A DNA stretch of 64,000 nt from Akkermansiaceae bacterium UBA956 (lineage in GTDB: Bacteria > Verrucomicrobiota > Verrucomicrobiia > Verrucomicrobiales > Akkermansiaceae): the NCBI GenBank assembly GCA_002293145.1, contig DBCO01000033.1:1-64000 (forward strand), in the 5' to 3' direction. Below are positions 35,290-43,071 of the stretch, piece by piece (position 1 is the stretch's first letter; each line of letters starts with the position of its first letter). A program made the position numbers and the translations under genes. The notes beneath the pieces are model-generated. The model saw nothing but the letters and a program-made list of their open reading frames with translations, made no database searches and was not told the origin of the DNA.

Positions 35290-36288
35290 ATGACCGCACC
35301 TTCTTCTCTGCCTACTTTACCCGACGATGTTTTCGCTCGCGCCTTTCTTGGCTCTTTAGTCGCGGATGCCATCGCCATGCCTGTGCATTGGTATTACGAT
35401 CGCGAAGCCCTGCGCCGCGAGTATGGCGACATCAGCACGTATCTCGCGCCGAAACATCCGCACACGGGTTCGATTTTATGGCGATCAAAATACCAAGCAC
35501 CTAACGAAAAAGGTGAAATCCTGCACGGCCAAGCGGTGTATTGGGGTCAGCGCGATGTGCATTATCATCAATTTCTGCGAGCTGGCGAAAACACGCTTAA
35601 TTTTCAGTTAGCCGCCGAATTGGTCACCCTGTGCCTCCATAACGGCGGCTATGATCCAGATCAGTGGTTAGCGCATTACATTGATTTCATGCGCACTCCT
35701 GGCAAACATCGGGATACTTATATGGAAGAATATCATCGCGGATTTTTCACACGATATGCGATGGGAAAAGCGCCGCGCAAATGCGCCATCTCAGACGAGC
35801 ACATCGGCGGTCTCGCTCAGATACCTGCGCTGTGCTATGTGCTGCGCGATGCCTCCTATGAAGAGTTGCGGGCAAAAGTGAAAGAACACGTCGGCCTCAC
35901 ACATGCGCATGCCAATGTGTTGCGCGCTGCCGATACCCTAGCTCGATTGCTGTTTCGCATTCGCGAAGGACTATCACTGCGCGAGGCCATTCAGCGCGAA
36001 GCTGGCGATTGGATCTCGGGCACCAAGGCAGAAAAATGGACGGATCAGCCAGATACCTACATCATCGGTCAACGCTTCAGCCCAGCCTGTTACATCGCCG
36101 AATCCATGCCTGCTTCATTGTATCTTTGCTGGAAATATCACCAGAATGCCGAGTTGGGAATACTGAGCAATGCTATGGTCGGCGGCGACAATTGCCATCG
36201 CGGCGCGGTGGTGGGTTCGTTGCTCGCTGCCGCACAAGGAATCCCGCCCAAATGGCTAGAGAATCCACATTTGCCGCGGTTGGTTTGA
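35290..36288 (+). CDS. ADP-ribosylglycohydrolase-like protein
   Basis: 332 residues from the ATG at 35290. The N-terminal AFLGSLVADAIAMPVHWYYD fits the first metal-binding region of the fold. The C-terminal AMVGGDNCHRGAVVGSLLAA stands where canonical enzymes have GGDTDTxA. The Asp-Thr-Asp metal ligands are thus changed to Asn-Cys-His. This variant is known in a bacterial and fungal subgroup whose substrate I do not know. A hydrolase acting on ADP-ribose or a related nucleotide is possible but unproven. Confidence 0.75.
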   Translation: MTAPSSLPTLPDDVFARAFLGSLVADAIAMPVHWYYDREALRREYGDISTYLAPKHPHTGSILWRSKYQAPNEKGEILHGQAVYWGQRDVHYHQFLRAGENTLNFQLAAELVTLCLHNGGYDPDQWLAHYIDFMRTPGKHRDTYMEEYHRGFFTRYAMGKAPRKCAISDEHIGGLAQIPALCYVLRDASYEELRAKVKEHVGLTHAHANVLRAADTLARLLFRIREGLSLREAIQREAGDWISGTKAEKWTDQPDTYIIGQRFSPACYIAESMPASLYLCWKYHQNAELGILSNAMVGGDNCHRGAVVGSLLAAAQGIPPKWLENPHLPRLV

Positions 36289-36298
36289 TCTGAAAAAT

Positions 36299-36568
36299 CT
36301 AACATATCGGCGGAAAATTTTTGCTTCTCCGCAATCGGATCGGTCCTCTGGCGTGCGAGGAATCGTCACTACAAACGCCCTGCGAGATCTCGATGATTCC
36401 ATCCGCCACAAAACCTCGCGCAGCCAGGCGTGCTGCTTCCAGCTGCTCGCTCGATGCCGCGCCCGAAGCGCTAGCAAATCCGCTCCTCTTTCACGACGAG
36501 AATATGGCACATTTGGCTTTTTCAGCAATGAATTGTCTCCTAGGCGCGATGGTCTGGAGGATCCACAT
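36299..36568 (-). pseudogene. Possible DUF3253-like relic with an in-frame stop
   Basis: On the minus strand one frame reads 24 residues from ATG 36568 (starting MWILQTIAPRR), hits TGA near 36493, and then stays open to TAG at 36299. The second part has the pattern EAARLAARGFVADGIIEISQ followed by SHARGPIRLRRSKNF. The GxIEIxQ...RGPIRLR ending is what I recall for DUF3253 proteins. It occupies a 434-base gap that otherwise has no gene. Frame and similarity were judged by eye, so this is tentative. Confidence 0.35.
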
Positions 36569-36722
36569 TCACCCGCTCTCAATCACGGAAAATACACATT
36601 AGCTATGCTAAGGCACGATTTTTCGGTGACAATCGCGCTTTTATCACCTGCCCGCGCTTTTTGCACTCGACAATAAAGGGCAAGCCCCTAGCTTGGGTGC
36701 TCCCATTTATCCTATTCGAATC

Positions 36723-37658
36723 ATGAAATTATCCTTCATCCCCGGCGTGCTGATGCTCGCTACCACCATCGCCATCCATGCTGAGGAGGCTAAAGAAGCC
36801 GCCACTCCAGCAAAAGAAGCCGCTCCCGCAAAAGAAGCTGCCGCTCCCGCAAAAGAAGCTGCCGCTCCAGCAAAAAAAGCTGCTAAACCGACAGAGGCCA
36901 CTACAGCTCCTGTGGAGGCCGCAGATGCTGCCCCAGCCACTCCCGCAGCGCCCAAGCTCACACCCGAGCAAATCAAAACGAATTCCTCCTACGGCTTCGG
37001 CTTCCAAAACGGTCGCCAGTTTGCCCAACAAGTCGGACGTTTCGGCATCGGCCTCACGGACCTCGAGACTGCCGAATTCCTCAAAGGATTCGTCGCCGCC
37101 ATGAGCAACAAAGAACCTGAAGTTTCCGAAGTAAAGATCCAAGCTGCCATGCAACAATTGGGCGACTTGCTTGAGAAACGTGAAAAAGAACTCGCGGCCA
37201 AAAATCTCGAAGCAGAAAAAACATTCCTCGCCAAAAATGGCAAGCGCAAGGAAGTGTCCACCACCAAGAGCGGTATGCAATACGAAGTTCTTGCCAAAGG
37301 CGGTGACAAAAAATACGAAGCACCTAAAGAAGGTGCCGAGGACAACAAGCAATTCCTCGTCAACTACCGCGGCACGCTGATCGACGGTACCGAGTTTGAC
37401 AAATCACCCGAAGGCAAACCCGTTCCGATGACACTCGAAGTCGTTCCTGGTTTCAAAGAAGCCATCACCACCATGCCCATCGGCGCGAAGTGGAAATTGT
37501 TCATCCCAGCGGCTCTGGCCTACGGAGATCAACGTCGCAGCGAGCAACTCGGCCCAAACAGCACGCTAATTTTTGAATTGGAATTGGTCAGCATTGAAGA
37601 AGCACCTCCCGCACCAGCCGGCGGTGGTTTCCCGATGCCACAAATGCCCGAGCAATAA
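36723..37658 (+). CDS. Secreted FKBP-type peptidyl-prolyl isomerase (Mip-like)
   Basis: 311 residues from the ATG at 36723. A signal peptide (MKLSFIPGVLMLATTIAIHA) is followed by a low-complexity AAPAKEA repeat (residues about 21-80). A helical dimerisation-like region follows (SYGFGFQNGRQFAQQ to KEVSTTKSGMQYEVL). The FKBP domain at about residues 215-300 shows FLVNYRGTLIDGTEFDKS, VPGFKEAITTMPIGAKWKLF and LAYGDQR. It would help folding in the periplasm or outer membrane. A terminator follows. Confidence 0.9.
   Translation: MKLSFIPGVLMLATTIAIHAEEAKEAATPAKEAAPAKEAAAPAKEAAAPAKKAAKPTEATTAPVEAADAAPATPAAPKLTPEQIKTNSSYGFGFQNGRQFAQQVGRFGIGLTDLETAEFLKGFVAAMSNKEPEVSEVKIQAAMQQLGDLLEKREKELAAKNLEAEKTFLAKNGKRKEVSTTKSGMQYEVLAKGGDKKYEAPKEGAEDNKQFLVNYRGTLIDGTEFDKSPEGKPVPMTLEVVPGFKEAITTMPIGAKWKLFIPAALAYGDQRRSEQLGPNSTLIFELELVSIEEAPPAPAGGGFPMPQMPEQ
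36799..36883 (+). repeat. Tandem 21-bp repeats coding for AAPAKEA in the FKBP gene
   Basis: About four imperfect in-frame copies of a 21-bp unit (GCTCCCGCAAAAGAAGCTGC-like) encode an Ala-Pro-Lys-Glu linker after the signal peptide. Copy number may vary between strains through slippage. The linker probably acts as a flexible spacer between the anchor and the folded part. Confidence 0.8.
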
Positions 37659-37683
37659 GCTCTAGCAGCCTCACACCTCTCCC

Positions 37684-37714
37684 ACCACCGCTTTTCCCAA
37701 AGCGGTGGTTTTTT
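37684..37714 (+). terminator. Rho-independent terminator after the FKBP gene
   Basis: ACCACCGCTTT at 37684-37694 pairs perfectly with AAAGCGGTGGT at 37699-37709 around a TCCC loop. A T-run follows. It lies 26 bases after the stop codon. Confidence 0.93.
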
Positions 37715-37745
37715 ATGGCTTTTTCGCACGAATTCGCTAATCTTA

Positions 37746-38186
37746 ATGATTATGTGGCCATTCAACCGATTGATACGCAAGGGTTTCGAAAAAGGAATTG
37801 GCTCCTTGGCGAGCGATCCGTTAGCCGCTGATGGCAAGCCGATCGATGCCACATGGGCGGGAGAAAACGGAACCGAAAAGCCGATGGAACACTACCAAGC
37901 GGAGCTGGAACTTAGTCAGCTAAAAACATTTCTTTTAGGCATGCAGCATTCATTTGATCGAGGACTCAGCGAGAGCCAGACCGAGATCGTTTACAATCGA
38001 GCGGGAGGATTGCGCATCCAAAAGCAATTTTGCTGCCACTACAACATCATGCACCAAGGTGAGGTGACAAACCTGGAAATCTCCGTGCACCACGATACCT
38101 CCACACGCTACATTCTTGATCTGCGCGGCATTGGTTCCGCAATGACTGTGCTGCATGGAAATTTACAAAAACTCGCAGAAAACTAA
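37746..38186 (+). CDS. Hypothetical protein
   Basis: 146 residues. Starts at ATG 37746 or ATG 37752. It has no signal peptide or membrane segment. The C-terminal part (residues about 75-146) alternates strands and helices (GGLRIQKQFCCHYNIMHQGE, EISVHHDTSTRYILDL). No family recognised. It stands between the FKBP terminator and the convergent ACT-domain gene. Confidence 0.55.
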   Translation: MIMWPFNRLIRKGFEKGIGSLASDPLAADGKPIDATWAGENGTEKPMEHYQAELELSQLKTFLLGMQHSFDRGLSESQTEIVYNRAGGLRIQKQFCCHYNIMHQGEVTNLEISVHHDTSTRYILDLRGIGSAMTVLHGNLQKLAEN

Positions 38187-38216
38187 GTCACAACGAGCGA
38201 TCACGCTCCATAGTAA

Positions 38217-38672
38217 CTACCGACTCAAGGTGTCTTGCCACACCAGAGTGAAACCAGCGCTATTGAGAATGGAGGCGGCAAATTCCAAATCATCCACATG
38301 CATCGCTAACAACGAGTAGCCTCGATACACCGACAGCAGTGGATAGGCAAAGTCAACATTGGTCTCCGCCATCATCAAGTGATCGAGGCATTGCAATAAA
38401 TTGGACCCCGCTTCTTTCAACTCCACTACGAGCAATTCACAAGATGTGTGTGGAATTCCTTTTTCCAAAAAAAGATGACCAGTCGTCTCAGGATCGCTGA
38501 CCACGATCCGCGCAATCGTCGCATCCCGTGCATCCTGCATGCTTAAACCCAATACCTCAATCGCGTGCGTGCGCAGCATTTTTACCAATGCGGCCAATGC
38601 CCCGACTCGATTCGGGAGCATCACGGAAAATTGCCTCACCGCCGGGCCATGATCGATTGTCTTCGCTTCCAT
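38217..38672 (-). CDS. Tandem ACT-domain protein
   Basis: About 151 residues from ATG 38672 (MEAKTIDHGP); ATG 38705 is an alternative. The first ACT domain is visible as VRQFSVMLPNRVGALAALVKMLRTHAIEVLGLSM. A second follows from about residue 75 (CELLVVELKEAGSNLLQCLDHLMMAETNVDFAYPL). ACT domains bind amino acids or similar small ligands. With no catalytic domain attached, it may be a regulatory protein. The ligand is unknown. Confidence 0.75.
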   Translation of the reverse strand: MEAKTIDHGPAVRQFSVMLPNRVGALAALVKMLRTHAIEVLGLSMQDARDATIARIVVSDPETTGHLFLEKGIPHTSCELLVVELKEAGSNLLQCLDHLMMAETNVDFAYPLLSVYRGYSLLAMHVDDLEFAASILNSAGFTLVWQDTLSR

Positions 38673-38734
38673 GTCCCCGCCACCATAGCAAACCACAGCG
38701 CTCAAGGGAAGTCAGATTGTCGATCCCTCAATAA

Positions 38735-39265
38735 TCATTTTCCCGCCAGCAAACTCAGGGCATTTCCCCAAACTAGCTCTTCATTTCCATGCCCCCATTG
38801 TTGAAGCGCCATAGTGATTTCCTCATTTGAGCGCTCAGGGCATGTAACATCGCCTGGCAAACTCGGACGCGCCGCACAAGCTAGCGCCCATACCGCCCAC
38901 GCACGGGCAGAGCGCAATTCCGCACGGTCCCCACGCAGTCGCGTCGCCTGATGCTGATAGCTCAAGCGCGGGTTGCCAGGGAAATCATCGCGCTCATGGT
39001 GCTTCATCATCCACGCCAAAGCCGCATACGGCAAAGACCAACGTGAAAGAATTTCATCCCCCTCCGCGAGATCCGCATACAAGGCCCGCGTCGCAGCCAG
39101 TAATGCGCGCCCCGCATGCCCATCCAGCCACAATTGCTGCGCGTACTGCAGCGCCGACAAATAAAAACCTGCATCGCGACGCGCACCATGTTGTTGCAAA
39201 ATCCGATAGTCGCATACTTCGTCAACGATTGGCAAAAAAGGACACGGAACGCGTTGTTGCATCAC
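38735..39265 (-). CDS. Hypothetical protein, helical, possibly clade-specific
   Basis: 176 residues. It starts at one of two adjacent ATG codons at 39265/39262. It is rich in Ala, Leu, Arg and Trp, with helices such as AGFYLSALQYAQQLWLDGHA and a GRALLAATRALYADLAEGD segment. It ends ELVWGNALSLLAGK. There is no signal peptide and no recognised domain. It lies just upstream of the ACT-domain gene on the same strand (gap about 60 bases), so they may be co-transcribed. Confidence 0.6.
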   Translation of the reverse strand: MMQQRVPCPFLPIVDEVCDYRILQQHGARRDAGFYLSALQYAQQLWLDGHAGRALLAATRALYADLAEGDEILSRWSLPYAALAWMMKHHERDDFPGNPRLSYQHQATRLRGDRAELRSARAWAVWALACAARPSLPGDVTCPERSNEEITMALQQWGHGNEELVWGNALSLLAGK

Positions 39266-39336
39266 TCCATTTTATCCACGATTGTCATCCATGCAACGGT
39301 GGATTTTACTACTATATAAATAGTATCTTAGCGAAA

Positions 39337-39444
39337 ATGAACGACCCAGTAACATCGCGTCTTACCCGACTTGTCCGCCTTTACCTCTCTTTGGATGATT
39401 TTGAGATTGTCAGTTGGTACATACTCTTCAAGATTAAGCCATGA
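39337..39444 (+). CDS. Possible 35-codon upstream ORF of the aldo/keto reductase gene
   Basis: A short frame from ATG 39337 encodes MNDPVTSRLTRLVRLYLSLD and continues to TGA at 39442-39444, overlapping the reductase ATG by 4 bases (ATGA). That overlap is typical of translational coupling, but the peptide matches nothing known. It could equally be chance, so confidence is low. Confidence 0.25.
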   Translation: MNDPVTSRLTRLVRLYLSLDDFEIVSWYILFKIKP

Positions 39445-40424
39445 TTTCCTACCGCCGCTGTGGTCGCTCTGGCTTGCTGCTTCCTGATGTTTCTCTGGGG
39501 CTTTGGCACAATTTTGGTGATGTCGATGACCCGAAGGCCGCTCGCGATATGATTGTGCGGGCCTTCGAGGCGGGCATCACACACTTCGATCTCGCCAATA
39601 ACTACGGACCACCTGCTGGCTCAGCCGAAAGCAACTTTGGCAAAATTTTCCACGAAAACCTTGCGGCGCATCGCGATGAAATTATCCTCTCTACCAAAGC
39701 CGGCCACACGATGTGGGCAGGCCCGTACGGCGAGTGGGGATCACGCAAGCACCTCCTTGCCTCGCTCGATCAATCACTGGCCCGCATGCGCGTGCCCTAT
39801 GTCGATATTTTTTACTCGCATCGCCCCGATCCTGATACGCCGCTGGAAGAAACGATGTCAGCGCTCGCTACCGCGGTGCAATCAGGTCGCGCACTCTACG
39901 TGGGACTCTCGAAGTATCCTCTGCCGATGCTCCGCGAGGCGGTCGAAATTTTGCGATCCATGGGAGTGCGGACTCTCATCTATCAGCCACCGTATTCCAT
40001 TCTCAATCGTTGGCCTGAGGCCGAGGGCATTCACGCTTGGTTGGAAGAAAACGGCATCGGCTCGATTGTGTTCAGCCCACTGGCTCAAGGGATGCTTACT
40101 CCCAAGTATGTCGATGGCATTCCTGAAGGTTCGCGTGCAGCTCGCTCCGAAGGCTTTTTGCAAGAATCACAAGTGATGGCTCAGCAGGAAAAAATCCGCG
40201 CCCTTCAGCATATTGCCAACGATCTCGGCATGCCCTTGCACTACCTAGCCTTGCGCTGGGCACTGCAACAACAAGGCGTCACCTCGGCAATCATCGGAGC
40301 ACGCACTGTCGCTCAGCTCGATGACAATCTCGCAGCTCTCAATGTGCCCAATCTATCGGCAGAAACCCTACAAGCCATCGATGCCATCGCGCCCGCGCTG
40401 CACAAAGAACACGCCGAAGCCTAA
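39441..40424 (+). CDS. Aldo/keto reductase, YghZ-like (L-glyceraldehyde-3-phosphate reductase type)
   Basis: 327 residues. The catalytic tetrad is visible in FDLANNYGPPAGSAE (Asp, Tyr), LSTKAGH (Lys) and DIFYSHRPDPDTPLEET (His). ARMRVPYVDIFY and the C-terminal SAIIGARTVAQLDDNLAAL are typical of the AKR14/YghZ group. Those enzymes reduce L-glyceraldehyde 3-phosphate and methylglyoxal with NADPH. The following glycerate kinase gene suggests a link to three-carbon metabolism. Confidence 0.88.
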   Translation: MISYRRCGRSGLLLPDVSLGLWHNFGDVDDPKAARDMIVRAFEAGITHFDLANNYGPPAGSAESNFGKIFHENLAAHRDEIILSTKAGHTMWAGPYGEWGSRKHLLASLDQSLARMRVPYVDIFYSHRPDPDTPLEETMSALATAVQSGRALYVGLSKYPLPMLREAVEILRSMGVRTLIYQPPYSILNRWPEAEGIHAWLEENGIGSIVFSPLAQGMLTPKYVDGIPEGSRAARSEGFLQESQVMAQQEKIRALQHIANDLGMPLHYLALRWALQQQGVTSAIIGARTVAQLDDNLAALNVPNLSAETLQAIDAIAPALHKEHAEA

Positions 40425-40434
40425 CATTTCACCC

Positions 40435-41553
40435 ATGCCCAGCGCCCTCATTGCCTGTGATAAATTCAAAGGCTCGATCTCTGCAGAACAAGCCTGTGCA
40501 GCGATTCAACGCGGGCTCGGCGCAGACTGGGATGTCGATTTTTGCCCGATCGCTGACGGCGGTGAAGGCTTTGTCGCCGCCATGATCGCGGCACTGCGCG
40601 GCAGCCTTCACCAAGCACCATGCCATGATGCGCTAGGCCGCTTCATTTTCGCCGATTACGGGCTCATCACCACTGCTGGGAAATCCACCGTTGTCATGGA
40701 AATGTCCGCCGCCAGTGGCATGTGGCGTCTACGCGACGAGGAGCGCAATCCCGCTCTGGCCTCCACTTTTGGCACAGGAGAAATAATGCGTCATGCCATC
40801 GAAAAACATCAACCCGAGAAAATCATCATAGGAATCGGTGGCTCTGCGACCAACGATGCAGGTGCTGGGATGGCAGCCGCGCTCGGTGTCGAATTTCTGG
40901 ACCATGCCGGTCATTTACTCTCGCCTACGCCAGAAAGTTTGCGACAGCTCGCACGAATCGGCACCAGCGCACGTATGACTTTGCCCGAAATCCTCGCTGC
41001 CTGTGATGTCGATAATCCCCTCTGCGGCAAACGCGGAGCCTCTGCGATTTACGGCCCACAAAAAGGCGCTAGTACTGAGGATGTGCTGTGGCTCGATGCC
41101 CTACTCCAGCGCATCGCCCAGCTTAGTAACGGAAATGATCATGCACTGACTCCTGGCGCGGGTGCGGCAGGTGGCTTAGGATTTGGACTGCTGCATTTCT
41201 GCGATGCCCAACTCATACCTGGGTTCGAGATGGTAGCCGATGCCATCGACGTCCGCTCGCGCGTGAAATCGGCAGATCTGGTAATCACCGGCGAAGGCTC
41301 GCTCGATGCTCAGTCGCTCAGCGGCAAAGGCCCCATCGGCATTGCCAAACTTGCCCAGCGCGCGGGCAAACCTTGCATCGCGGTAGCTGGGCACATCAGC
41401 GCCGAAGTCATCGATGCAGCGATCTTTTTCGATCACTGCGCCATTAGCAGCCTCGGCCATCCACTCGCTGTCTCCATGTCTCGTGCCGCTGAGTTTCTCG
41501 AACAATTAGTTCGCGCAAAATCCGATGTTTGGAGAAAAATGATAGCGCTATAG
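40435..41553 (+). CDS. garK: Glycerate 2-kinase (GarK family)
   Basis: 372 residues from ATG 40435 (MPSALIACDKFKGS); the longer frame from 40321 overlaps the reductase and is not used. Motifs are CDKFKGSISAEQACAAIQRG, PIADGGEGFVAAM, IGIGGSATNDAGAGMAAALG, GAGAAGGLGFGLL and LVITGEGSLDAQSL. It phosphorylates D-glycerate to 2-phosphoglycerate. It is 10 bases from the aldo/keto reductase gene, so the two are likely an operon. Confidence 0.92.
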   Translation: MPSALIACDKFKGSISAEQACAAIQRGLGADWDVDFCPIADGGEGFVAAMIAALRGSLHQAPCHDALGRFIFADYGLITTAGKSTVVMEMSAASGMWRLRDEERNPALASTFGTGEIMRHAIEKHQPEKIIIGIGGSATNDAGAGMAAALGVEFLDHAGHLLSPTPESLRQLARIGTSARMTLPEILAACDVDNPLCGKRGASAIYGPQKGASTEDVLWLDALLQRIAQLSNGNDHALTPGAGAAGGLGFGLLHFCDAQLIPGFEMVADAIDVRSRVKSADLVITGEGSLDAQSLSGKGPIGIAKLAQRAGKPCIAVAGHISAEVIDAAIFFDHCAISSLGHPLAVSMSRAAEFLEQLVRAKSDVWRKMIAL

Positions 41554-41596
41554 GACTCAGAAAAAAGACGCACAGACATCTTCGCCACAATAACAC

Positions 41597-41625
41597 TCGC
41601 CATCCACGTCAAAGAGCCCTACAGT
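41597..41625 (+). promoter_or_regulatory. Candidate promoter for rnpB
   Basis: TCGCCA (41597-41602) and TACAGT (41620-41625) are separated by 17 bases and lie 5 bases before the predicted RNase P RNA 5' end. Each box matches the consensus at four of six positions. Confidence 0.4.
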
Positions 41626-41630
41626 TTGCT

Positions 41631-42023
41631 TGCCGTTTCCCGGGTGATCGCAGTGTGCCGCAAGGCCGGCTGAGGAAAGTCCGGACACCGCAGGGTAGCG
41701 TGCCTCGTGAAAAGTGAGGACGGGGAGATCGTGAGAGATCCTCGATGGAAAGTGCCGCAGAAAATACACCGCCGATGGTCTCGCTTGCGAGAATCAGGTA
41801 AGGTTGAAATGGTGGAGTAAGAGCCCACCGCGCCGACGGTAACGAAGGTGGCAGGGCAAACCCCACGTGGTGCAAGACAGAACAGGGGAGAGCGACCCGC
41901 TCACTTCTCCGGGTAATAGTCGCACTCCGCGCAAGCGGGGTCTTACGCAAGTAAGGAGAGAAATGATCGCCCATGGCTGCCGCGAGGCCGCCGGGACAGA
42001 ATCCGGCTTACAGGGAAACGGCA
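41631..42023 (+). ncRNA. rnpB: RNase P RNA (bacterial type A)
   Basis: The P1 stem pairs TGCCGTTTCCC (41631-41641) with GGGAAACGGCA (42013-42023). The universal core segments are present: GAGGAAAGTCCGGAC near 41672, GTAAGAGCCCACCGCGCC near 41818, GGCAGGGCAAACCCCA near 41850, and ACAGAATCCGGCTTACA near 41996. It is the catalytic RNA that trims tRNA 5' ends. A C4T7 run follows the 3' end and may stop transcription. Open frames drawn through this region are not genes. Confidence 0.97.
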
Positions 42024-42055
42024 CCCCTTTTTTCGGATACTTGGGAAAAAAATCA

Positions 42056-42088
42056 CAAAAAAGGGCGACCCCGTGAAGGGCCGCCCTG
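42056..42088 (-). terminator. Rho-independent terminator after the pseudopilin gene
   Basis: On the minus strand AGGGCGGCCC pairs with GGGTCGCCCT, and a T-rich run follows toward 42056. It lies about 30 bases past the pseudopilin stop. It could also terminate rnpB in the other direction, because the stem is nearly symmetrical. Confidence 0.8.
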
Positions 42089-42118
42089 AATCAGATCGAT
42101 GAGGATCTTAGATGATGC

Positions 42119-42823
42119 TTACTGAGGAAGCACTACTTGTGGAGTCAGTGTTGTGTCCCACACTGTGCCATTGCCAGCATCGAACAGAGTTTTGCTGGCC
42201 ACTTTCACCTTGTTGTTAGTTTGGTTCAGACGCTCGTTGCGAGCAGATCCGTCAACGCGCAGATAAACACCACGGTTGTCATAGGGCTCTGGCTTGAACA
42301 CCGCATCGGAGCCACCGGACTGCACAGGAGCGCAAATCACGGGCAGACCACCGTTGTCAGATGTGCTGAGTCCGCGTGGGCCGGAACCGTCACCTGTCAC
42401 CATGACATATGCGAATCCGCACTCACCAGCTTGGAGGATTTCCGTGCGTGGGCTGATCACGTCATTAGGCTTCTTGTTGCCAGCGGGGTTACCGCCTTTG
42501 GCGTAGAAAATTTCCTCAGACTTGGTATAGCCACCTGCGATCAATTGACCGAGCAGTTGGTTCGCCGTGCTGCTGGAAAATCCTTCAAGGTCGTCGTTCT
42601 CACGTGCCAAATCTGGGTCAGGGAAGTTGCCCATGTCATTTTCAAAGTCCATCAGCACAAGATACACTTGTTTCGAGTTGCTGATCGCCTGTGTCATATC
42701 CATCTTCTTCCGTTGTTTCAGAATCGCTGGAGTGGAGAGAGCTGCAAGCGCAACGATAATTGCGATCACGACGAGAAGTTCCACAAGTGTGAAACCCTTA
42801 CGAGTCCATTTGCTAGTTTTCAT
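42119..42823 (-). CDS. Type II secretion-like pseudopilin (GspG/H-type)
   Basis: 234 residues. The prepilin peptidase site and helix read KGFTLVELLVVIAIIVALAA (residues about 9-28), a standard N-methylation domain. The rest is a soluble domain with Asp/Asn-rich segments (LARENDDLEGFSS, AGNKKPNDVISPRTEI). Such proteins form the pseudopilus of secretion systems. In this phylum they are numerous and may have other surface roles. No secretion apparatus genes are next to it. A terminator follows. Confidence 0.88.
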   Translation of the reverse strand: MKTSKWTRKGFTLVELLVVIAIIVALAALSTPAILKQRKKMDMTQAISNSKQVYLVLMDFENDMGNFPDPDLARENDDLEGFSSSTANQLLGQLIAGGYTKSEEIFYAKGGNPAGNKKPNDVISPRTEILQAGECGFAYVMVTGDGSGPRGLSTSDNGGLPVICAPVQSGGSDAVFKPEPYDNRGVYLRVDGSARNERLNQTNNKVKVASKTLFDAGNGTVWDTTLTPQVVLPQ

Positions 42824-42843
42824 ATACTGTATTATTTGGTTTT

Positions 42844-42873
42844 GTTATGGGTTGGAGCTGTTATGGGTTGGAG
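42844..42873. repeat. Short direct repeat upstream of the pseudopilin gene
   Basis: GTTATGGGTTGGAG occurs at 42844-42857 and again at 42860-42873, two bases apart. It lies within 50 bases of the pseudopilin start on the other strand, so it could be an operator or a recent slippage product. No known regulator site is recognised. Confidence 0.55.
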
Positions 42874-43071
42874 TTTTAGCTCCGGTTATTATGCCGACCA
42901 TTTGCACAATCGGGTATGCCTAAGATACCCAATCCCCCAATAATGGCAAGGAGAAAAGTCGAAATCAGAAACAAAGCATCGCTCCAATACAAGCTCGGTC
43001 GTTTCTTCATCAACACTGCGCACAATTTGCGAAACAGGGGCAAAAAAGGCAGGCGGCGGCGTTATCAAGTT

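Noticed and set aside
41794..42024. Open frames across the RNase P RNA
   Set aside because: They lie inside conserved RNA core segments and are the usual spurious calls made on rnpB.
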